Source: JAZQLP01 sp045629205
GTDB taxonomy: Bacteria > Bacillota > Clostridia > Oscillospirales > UBA644
Assembly: GCA_045629205.1 (NCBI GenBank)
Contig: JAZQQT010000167.1
Coordinates: 1-11,029 of the forward strand
Length of the DNA stretch: 11,029 nucleotides
Reading direction: 5' to 3'
Shown here: positions 6,359-11,029 of the stretch, piece after piece
How the letters are laid out: each line of letters opens with the position of its first letter
Numbering within the stretch: position 1 is the first letter of the stretch
Made by a program: the position numbers and the translations under genes
The notes under the pieces: generated by a model
Database searches by the model: none
Seen by the model: only the letters and a program-made list of their open reading frames with translations
What the model was told of the DNA's origin: nothing

Positions 6359-7484
6359 TAATTGTCTCCTCTGCTTTAAATTCAATATCCGATAAATGAT
6401 CAGCCTCTTCACTATATGTTGAATAATCACCGAATTTACCTGAATATTCTGATTTTTTCATAACATGAATCGCATCAGGCTCTACAGATAATCCGATCAA
6501 ACTTCCTTCTGCAGAAAAGTCAGATGTTTCAATCATCCATTTGAATCCGGCAACATCAACGATGATTTCATAGTAATCTCCTTTAAAAACAACCGAAGAT
6601 ATTGTACCTACCAACATCCCTTGACCAACAGAAACAATATCAACATCTTCAGGTCTGATAACGACATCTACGGGCTCGTTTTTATTAAAACCAGAGTCAA
6701 CACATTTAAAAGAACGACCGGAAAACGAAACAATACAATCATCTGTCATTACAGCATCAATTATATTACTTTCGCCAATAAAATCAGCAACAAAAGCATT
6801 TAACGGCTCATTATAAATATCAGTCGGAGAACCGATTTGTTGGATTTTTCCATCAGCCATAACGACAACGGTATCCGACATGGTCAATGCTTCTTCTTGA
6901 TCATGCGTTACATAAATAAAAGTAATACCCGTTTGTTTTTGAATATTCTTTAATTCCTTTTGCATATCTTTTCGAAGTTTTAAATCAAGAGCGCCCAACG
7001 GCTCATCAAGAAGAAGGACGCGTGGTTTATTTACCAATGCTCTGGCAATCGCAACTCTTTGCTGTTGACCGCCTGAAAGTTGATTGACATGTCTTTTTTC
7101 AAATCCGACTAAATTAACCAACCTCAACATTTCGTCAACTTTTGATTTGATTTCATTCTTTGGAACTTTTTTGACTTTTAAACCAAAAGCAATATTATCA
7201 AAAACATTTAAATTCGGAAACAAAGCATATTTTTGAAAAACCGTATTAACATTACGCTTATACGGAGGCAAATCATTAATACAAACCCCATCAAAAAATA
7301 CGTCCCCTTCTCCTTGACGAATAAAACCTCCGATAACTCTTAACGTTGTTGTTTTACCACAACCGCTCGGTCCAAGTAAGGTAACAAATTCTTTATCTTT
7401 TATTTTAAGATTTAAATTATCGAGTATAATATCATCATCAAAAGATACAGAGATATTTTCCAAACTAATAATGGTATTTTCCAT
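6348..7484 (-). CDS. potA: Polyamine ABC transporter ATP-binding protein PotA
   Basis: This is the ATPase that drives polyamine import, 378 residues, acting as a dimer on the cytoplasmic face of PotB/PotC. ABC motifs appear in order: Walker A GPSGCGKT at 38-45, Q-loop Gln84, signature LSGGQQQR at 136-143, Walker B VLLLDEP at 156-162, D-loop GALD at 164-167, and switch His194 in VTHD. From about 235 a C-terminal regulatory TOBE-type domain follows, with VVIRPEDV at 274-281. The final 30 residues or so are strongly acidic and look like an unstructured tail. The start ATG at 7482-7484 has GAGG at 7491-7494 with 6-nt spacing. It is the first gene of potABCD-pepF. The general architecture is shared with other class-3 importers, but the four-gene set makes polyamines by far the most likely substrate. 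Confidence 0.96.
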   Translation of the reverse strand: MENTIISLENISVSFDDDIILDNLNLKIKDKEFVTLLGPSGCGKTTTLRVIGGFIRQGEGDVFFDGVCINDLPPYKRNVNTVFQKYALFPNLNVFDNIAFGLKVKKVPKNEIKSKVDEMLRLVNLVGFEKRHVNQLSGGQQQRVAIARALVNKPRVLLLDEPLGALDLKLRKDMQKELKNIQKQTGITFIYVTHDQEEALTMSDTVVVMADGKIQQIGSPTDIYNEPLNAFVADFIGESNIIDAVMTDDCIVSFSGRSFKCVDSGFNKNEPVDVVIRPEDVDIVSVGQGMLVGTISSVVFKGDYYEIIVDVAGFKWMIETSDFSAEGSLIGLSVEPDAIHVMKKSEYSGKFGDYSTYSEEADHLSDIEFKAEETINEE

Positions 7485-7590
7485 TTACTTCCTCAAAAAT
7501 CAAAAATAAAAAAGCGTTTAACCACATTATTTCAGCAAACAAGCCCATTAAATATAAGCAAATCCCAAAAAAGTGCAGTCAAATGCCTTC
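7485..7590 (-). promoter_or_regulatory. 5' leader of potA with U-rich segment
   Basis: This is the inferred untranslated leader of the pot operon, ending in the ribosome site. It contains a long U-rich run (twelve bases at 7502-7513 on the minus strand, interrupted once). Just upstream, short complementary pieces GC-TT-GTTT (7537-7544) and AAACGC (7514-7519) could pair as a bulged 6-bp stem. That would resemble a weak intrinsic terminator placed before potA. I do not recognise any known riboswitch in it, and the stem is too short to call an attenuator with confidence. Confidence 0.3.
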
Positions 7591-7596
7591 TAGTTA

Positions 7597-7625
7597 TTTA
7601 TACATTATAACTTAAAAAATGTCAA
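7597..7625 (-). promoter_or_regulatory. Promoter of the potABCD-pepF operon
   Basis: On the minus strand TTGACA (7620-7625) and TATAAA (7597-7602) are separated by 17 bp, a near-perfect sigma-A promoter. Transcription should begin near 7590, leaving a leader of about 105 nt before potA. An additional TATAAT at 7604-7609 lies inside the spacer but has no -35 at a workable distance. The -35 box starts 22 bp beyond the stop codon of the upstream pseudouridine synthase gene. Confidence 0.75.
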
Positions 7626-7646
7626 TAAAAATAATGCATTTATTTT

Positions 7647-8630
7647 TTAAATAAAAATGAATTTTTCACCAAACATTTCAATAATATAATTCTCAAAAAA
7701 AGGTTTTGTTTTAAATTCCTTGCCTTTCAAATAATATAAAGCATTTTCTTCATCATTATCAAATCTTAAATAAACAGAAGAGAGTGCCTGATACTTAAAA
7801 GGAACATCACTGTTATCAGCAATACGACCATATTTGGTATCACCTAATAAGGGATGACCGAAATGCGCAAAATGGGCTCTGATCTGATGAGTTCGTCCTG
7901 TGCCCAACGTAACCGATAAAAGGGAATATTTATCATTAAAAGCCAACGTCTTATAAAACGTGACGATATTTTTTGAATCGGGAATTTGCTTATCAAAAAC
8001 AGAAACTGTATTATTTGAAGAATCTTTTATTATCCATGAATTCAATTCACCTTCTTCGTCAGGCATTTTACCGAAAATAATACATAAATATTTTTTAGTA
8101 ATTTTTCTGTTTTTTATTAACTCATTAATAATTCTTAATGATTCAGCATTTTTTGCTATAATACATAATCCTTGAGTGTTCTTATCCAAACGATTACATA
8201 AAGATGGGGCAAATGAATTTTCAACATCAGGATCATATTCACTTTTTCTTATCAAATATGCTTTAACTTGATTAATAAGCGTATTCCTGCATTCATCATC
8301 ACTTTCATGAACGACTAATCCTAAAGGCTTATCTACGATTAAAAGATCATCATTTTCAAATACAATATCAAAAGTTGGCTGTATAGATAAAAAATCATCT
8401 TTTTTTAACTTATAATCATCAATGAAAAACTCATCACTTATATAAAAAGTCAAAACATCTCCTGTATAAACAATTCTTGCGCCATTGCTTTCTTTAACAT
8501 TATTTATACGAACACATTTTTTTCTCAGATATTTGTAAATAAGATTACCGGGCATAGTAGGAAAGCGTTTGGACATAAATTTGTCCAAACGCTGATTACC
8601 GTCATTTTTTTCGAGAACAATCTGTTTCAT
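7647..8630 (-). CDS. RluA-family RNA pseudouridine synthase
   Basis: This protein converts uridine to pseudouridine in RNA; RluC- and RluD-type members act on 23S rRNA. It has 327 residues. An N-terminal S4-like RNA-binding domain covers about 1-62 (RLDKFMSKRFP at 14-24, with KKCVRINN at 37-44). The catalytic domain includes the conserved DDLLIVDKPLGLVVH at 94-108 and the active-site motif NRLDKNTQG at 146-154 with catalytic Asp149; most relatives have HRLD, and Asn in place of His is seen in Firmicute homologues. The C-terminal signature GTGRTHQIRAHFAHFGHPLLGD is at 243-264. The ATG overlaps the xylB stop by 4 bp (ATGA) and no Shine-Dalgarno is visible, so it probably depends on coupled translation from xylB. 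Which RNA position it modifies cannot be told from sequence alone. Confidence 0.92.
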   Translation of the reverse strand: MKQIVLEKNDGNQRLDKFMSKRFPTMPGNLIYKYLRKKCVRINNVKESNGARIVYTGDVLTFYISDEFFIDDYKLKKDDFLSIQPTFDIVFENDDLLIVDKPLGLVVHESDDECRNTLINQVKAYLIRKSEYDPDVENSFAPSLCNRLDKNTQGLCIIAKNAESLRIINELIKNRKITKKYLCIIFGKMPDEEGELNSWIIKDSSNNTVSVFDKQIPDSKNIVTFYKTLAFNDKYSLLSVTLGTGRTHQIRAHFAHFGHPLLGDTKYGRIADNSDVPFKYQALSSVYLRFDNDEENALYYLKGKEFKTKPFFENYIIEMFGEKFIFI

Positions 8631-10135
8631 ATTTTTTTAAAAGTCTGTTTTAAACATTGATAAATTTCTTTGTAAACCTGATATTTACAAGAGTAAATTC
8701 CTGAATTCGTTAAATCAGGCTCAACTGAAGAACTGATCGAAATAATATTTGAACAAGCTTCCTGAACAGAACTATATAATCCAATCCCTGTTCCTGCCAA
8801 AATCGCAACACCTAAAGCACCGCCTTCGGATGATGCAAGAGTTTTGACATTACAATTAAAATTATCAGCTAAATTATGACGCCAAAGTTTAGATTTGCTG
8901 CCTCCGCCGGAAGCAATAACGCTATTCACTTCAATTCCCATATTTCTGATGATTTCAAGACAGTCTCTTAATGAATAAGTAACTCCTTCAATAATAGCCC
9001 TTGTCAAATCTCCCTTATTATGGATAGAAGATAAACCCATAAACACGCCACGTGCATTCGGATCCAGATGAGGGGTTCTCTCACCCATCAGATATGGCAA
9101 ATAATATAATCCACGCGCACCAACACCGGACACTTCAGCAAGCCGATCCAATAAAACATAACTGTCTACATTCAGTGATTCGGCCTTTATTATTTCTTCA
9201 TTACAGAAATTATCTCTGAACCACTTTAATGACAAACCGGCAGCCTGTGTAACGCCCATAATATGCCATTTACCCGGAACAGCATGACAAAAAGTATGAA
9301 CTCTTCCTTTTGGATCAAGAAGCGGTAAATCGGTATATGCAAAAACAACGCCGGAAGTTCCTATTGTTGCAGACACATCACCTGAACTTACAATTCCGTT
9401 TCCTATTCCGCTTGCCGCCTGGTCTCCCGCACCAGCAACAACAGGTATTCCCTTTTTTAAACCGGTTAATTGCGCAGCGTAATCAGATACATATCCGGTA
9501 ATTTCCTGAGATTCAAAAACAGGAGCAACAAAATCTTTATCTATGCCCAATATTGATAAAATCTCATTTGACCAAGTTCTGTTTTTTACATCTAATAATT
9601 GCATACCGGATGCATCAGAAACATCAGTAGCAAATTCTCCGGTTAATTTGAAACGTATAAAATCCTTTGGTAAAAGAATTTTTTTGCATTTTTCGTAAAT
9701 TTCAGGCTCATGCTTCATTACCCATCTGATTTTTGAAGCGGTAAAACCGGTTAATGCAGGATTACATGTTATATCGATTAATTTATCATAACCGACAAGA
9801 GATGTGATTTCCTCACATTCTTCCGAAGTCCGGCCATCACACCAAATAATGGATTTCCGAAGAGAATCCCCATCCTTATCAAGCATACACAAGCCATGCA
9901 TCTGACCGGATAACCCTATTGCCTTAACATCGTTTCCTGATACATTTGCCTGAAAAAGGACGGAAGAAATTGATTTACAGCAAGCATTCCACCAATCTTC
10001 AGGATCTTGTTCCGCCCAACCGTTTTGTGGTTGATATAGAGGATATTCAACTGTACAAGAAGAAATTTTTTTCCCGAAATCGTCGAACAAAACTGTCTTT
10101 GTTCCGGACGTTCCTATATCAATTCCGATAAGCAT
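8627..10135 (-). CDS. xylB: Xylulokinase (FGGY carbohydrate kinase)
   Basis: Xylulokinase phosphorylates D-xylulose to xylulose 5-phosphate for the pentose phosphate pathway. The protein has 502 residues, normal for the family. The N-terminal FGGY domain begins GIDIGTSGTKTVLFD (4-18), with the phosphate-binding loop and Asp6. The substrate-site motif SGQMHGL at 76-82 is characteristic of xylulokinases rather than glycerol or gluconate kinases, and IWCDGRT is at 97-103. The catalytic base is Asp238 in GAGDQAA. The C-terminal domain has TIGTSGVV (257-264), YLMGERTPHLDP (348-359) and the ATP-site ASGGGSKSKLWRH at 408-420. The start ATG shares one base with the stop of the upstream ROK kinase (TAATG), and the ribosome site is weak, again suggesting coupling. 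No xylose isomerase or xylose transporter is visible in the window, so the pathway partners must lie elsewhere. Confidence 0.94.
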   Translation of the reverse strand: MLIGIDIGTSGTKTVLFDDFGKKISSCTVEYPLYQPQNGWAEQDPEDWWNACCKSISSVLFQANVSGNDVKAIGLSGQMHGLCMLDKDGDSLRKSIIWCDGRTSEECEEITSLVGYDKLIDITCNPALTGFTASKIRWVMKHEPEIYEKCKKILLPKDFIRFKLTGEFATDVSDASGMQLLDVKNRTWSNEILSILGIDKDFVAPVFESQEITGYVSDYAAQLTGLKKGIPVVAGAGDQAASGIGNGIVSSGDVSATIGTSGVVFAYTDLPLLDPKGRVHTFCHAVPGKWHIMGVTQAAGLSLKWFRDNFCNEEIIKAESLNVDSYVLLDRLAEVSGVGARGLYYLPYLMGERTPHLDPNARGVFMGLSSIHNKGDLTRAIIEGVTYSLRDCLEIIRNMGIEVNSVIASGGGSKSKLWRHNLADNFNCNVKTLASSEGGALGVAILAGTGIGLYSSVQEACSNIISISSSVEPDLTNSGIYSCKYQVYKEIYQCLKQTFKKI

Positions 10136-11029
10136 TATCTACCCAATAAAGCTGCGCCAATAATACCGGCATCATTTCCGAGTGTGGCAACAACAATTTC
10201 CTGCTCCTGATGAATATTTTTACCGTATCCGTTTTCGTTTACAAAGGCTTTAAATTTTGAAATCAAGTATTCACCCTCGTTGCTGATACCACCGCCGACA
10301 ATAATGACTTCGGGTCTGAAAACATTAACTATATCAACTAAACCCTCGGCAACATATTCACAATACTTATCCACGACTTTTTGTGCTATCTCATCACCTG
10401 CACGTGCAGCATTGAATGCGGTTCTGCCGCTTATTTTCCCTTCTTTTTCTGCAAACAAATGAAGTTTAGAATCAGGAAATTTTTCCATTGCGGCTTTTGT
10501 TTGTCTGATTAAAGCAGGTGCAGCGGCATATGCTTCCCAACAACCTTTTCTGCCGCAGCTGCACTGTTCACCGTTATGCTGAAGTAAAATATGACCTATT
10601 TCGGCTCCACCGGATTTATATCCCTCATATATTTTACCATCAATAATAATTCCGCCGCCGACACCGGTTCCGAGCGTTATCATAACTGCAAGATTATGTC
10701 CTTTAGCTGCTCCGGAAATACTTTCACCTAATGCAGCAACATTAGCATCATTACCTAAATAAACGGGTTTATTTATATGTTTTTGCAATAAGGCACGAAT
10801 CGGAACATCTTTTCCGAAAGTAAAATTATTTGCGTAAACAAGTTTACCTTCTGCCGTATCCAAAAAGCCGGGTGATCCGACTCCTATACTTTTGATGTCA
10901 TCGATACTGATTCCCTGCTCATCTAATAAAACATTTATCAAATTGACCATATCCAAGACTATCAAATCAAAAGAACGTTCTGCCCCGGTCGGAACAGATT
11001 TCTTTACAAGTAATTTTCCGTCTTCAGTA
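10135..11029 (-). CDS. ROK-family sugar kinase (glucokinase-like), 5' end cut by window edge
   Basis: ROK kinases phosphorylate glucose or related hexoses (fructose, N-acetylmannosamine, allose) with ATP. The last 297 residues are visible. The frame stays open from 10135 to the right edge; the TTG at 10963-10965 is an internal leucine codon, not the start, since the 21 codons before it continue the normal domain. About 15-20 residues carrying the DxGGT phosphate loop should be missing if it is a plain kinase. Visible motifs are IGVGSPGFLD at 10862-10891, catalytic Asp in LGNDANVAALGE (Asp at 10747-10749), TLGTGVGGGI, and the structural zinc site formed by His in AEIGH and the cysteines of CSCGRKGC (10540-10593). 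IIVGGGIS follows near the C terminus. The retained catalytic and zinc residues favour an active kinase; a ROK repressor with an upstream helix-turn-helix cannot be excluded because that region is off the window. Confidence 0.9.
   Translation of the reverse strand, partial: TEDGKLLVKKSVPTGAERSFDLIVLDMVNLINVLLDEQGISIDDIKSIGVGSPGFLDTAEGKLVYANNFTFGKDVPIRALLQKHINKPVYLGNDANVAALGESISGAAKGHNLAVMITLGTGVGGGIIIDGKIYEGYKSGGAEIGHILLQHNGEQCSCGRKGCWEAYAAAPALIRQTKAAMEKFPDSKLHLFAEKEGKISGRTAFNAARAGDEIAQKVVDKYCEYVAEGLVDIVNVFRPEVIIVGGGISNEGEYLISKFKAFVNENGYGKNIHQEQEIVVATLGNDAGIIGAALLGR

Noticed and set aside
6359..6430. Extended PotB start at 6430
   Set aside because: It would overlap 83 bp of potA and add a non-family N-terminus; the ATG at 6356-6358 has a strong AGAGGAGA ribosome site.
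7604..7609. TATAAT on the minus strand as the -10 of the pot promoter
   Set aside because: The only good -35 (TTGACA at 7620-7625) is 10 bp away, too close; TATAAA at 7597-7602 has the correct 17-bp spacing.
7629..7646. Near-palindrome after the pseudouridine synthase gene as its terminator
   Set aside because: The stem is about 5 A/U pairs around TGCA with only a short T run; too weak to call, so read-through into the pot operon is possible.
10963..10965. TTG as start codon of the ROK kinase
   Set aside because: The frame continues open to the window edge with normal ROK domain sequence, so the gene is simply cut by the edge.
10981..11029. Possible adapter sequence at the right end of the contig
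   Set aside because: The bases keep the ROK reading frame open with plausible family sequence and do not resemble adapter sequence.
1..11029. A previously undescribed defence, mobile or biosynthetic system
   Set aside because: All sizeable genes belong to familiar metabolic, transport or RNA-modification families, gaps are short, and no array, long repeat, transposase or unassigned gene is present.

Overview
This looks like a contig from a low-GC, Gram-positive anaerobe, most likely an uncultured member of the Clostridia from a metagenome. The grounds are roughly one-third GC, AG-rich Shine-Dalgarno sites, sigma-A type TTGACA/TATAAT promoters, a lipobox solute-binding protein, an N-terminal pyruvate phosphate dikinase fragment and clostridial-style PotABCD and PepF. 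The protein sequences do not let me name a genus. The first 29 bases are not biological: they match the reverse complement of the BGI/MGI (DNBSEQ) sequencing adapter as I remember it, so the left edge is an untrimmed contig end.

Layout, left to right. (1) ppdK (pyruvate phosphate dikinase) on the minus strand, only its first 103 codons, cut by the adapter. (2) A 131-bp divergent promoter region. (3) A plus-strand pair: a HAD-superfamily phosphatase with a DxN motif I, then a Maf nucleotide pyrophosphatase, driven by a perfect consensus promoter. (4) A terminator hairpin shared by converging transcripts. (5) A minus-strand operon, read right to left as potA-potB-potC-potD-pepF: a complete polyamine ABC importer plus an M3 oligoendopeptidase F only 7 bp downstream. 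It has a good promoter and a leader of about 105 nt. (6) A second minus-strand operon, read right to left as ROK sugar kinase (5' end cut by the window edge), xylB xylulokinase and an RluA-family pseudouridine synthase, joined by 1-bp and 4-bp overlaps.

How the genes work together: the pot genes import spermidine/putrescine (lipoprotein PotD, permeases PotB/PotC, ATPase PotA), and PepF degrades oligopeptides in the same transcriptional unit, so the operon reads as scavenging of nitrogenous nutrients. ROK kinase and XylB phosphorylate sugars entering glycolysis and the pentose phosphate pathway. PPDK interconverts PEP and pyruvate. HAD plus Maf form a plausible nucleotide or metabolite housecleaning pair.

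Every open frame of substance is assigned to a known family. I found no tRNA, rRNA, CRISPR array, insertion sequence or phage gene, and no convincing previously undescribed system. The most useful observations are the adapter contamination (which creates a false stop in ppdK), the DxN HAD enzyme under a near-leaderless consensus promoter, PepF inside the pot operon, and substituted ligand-site positions in PotD.
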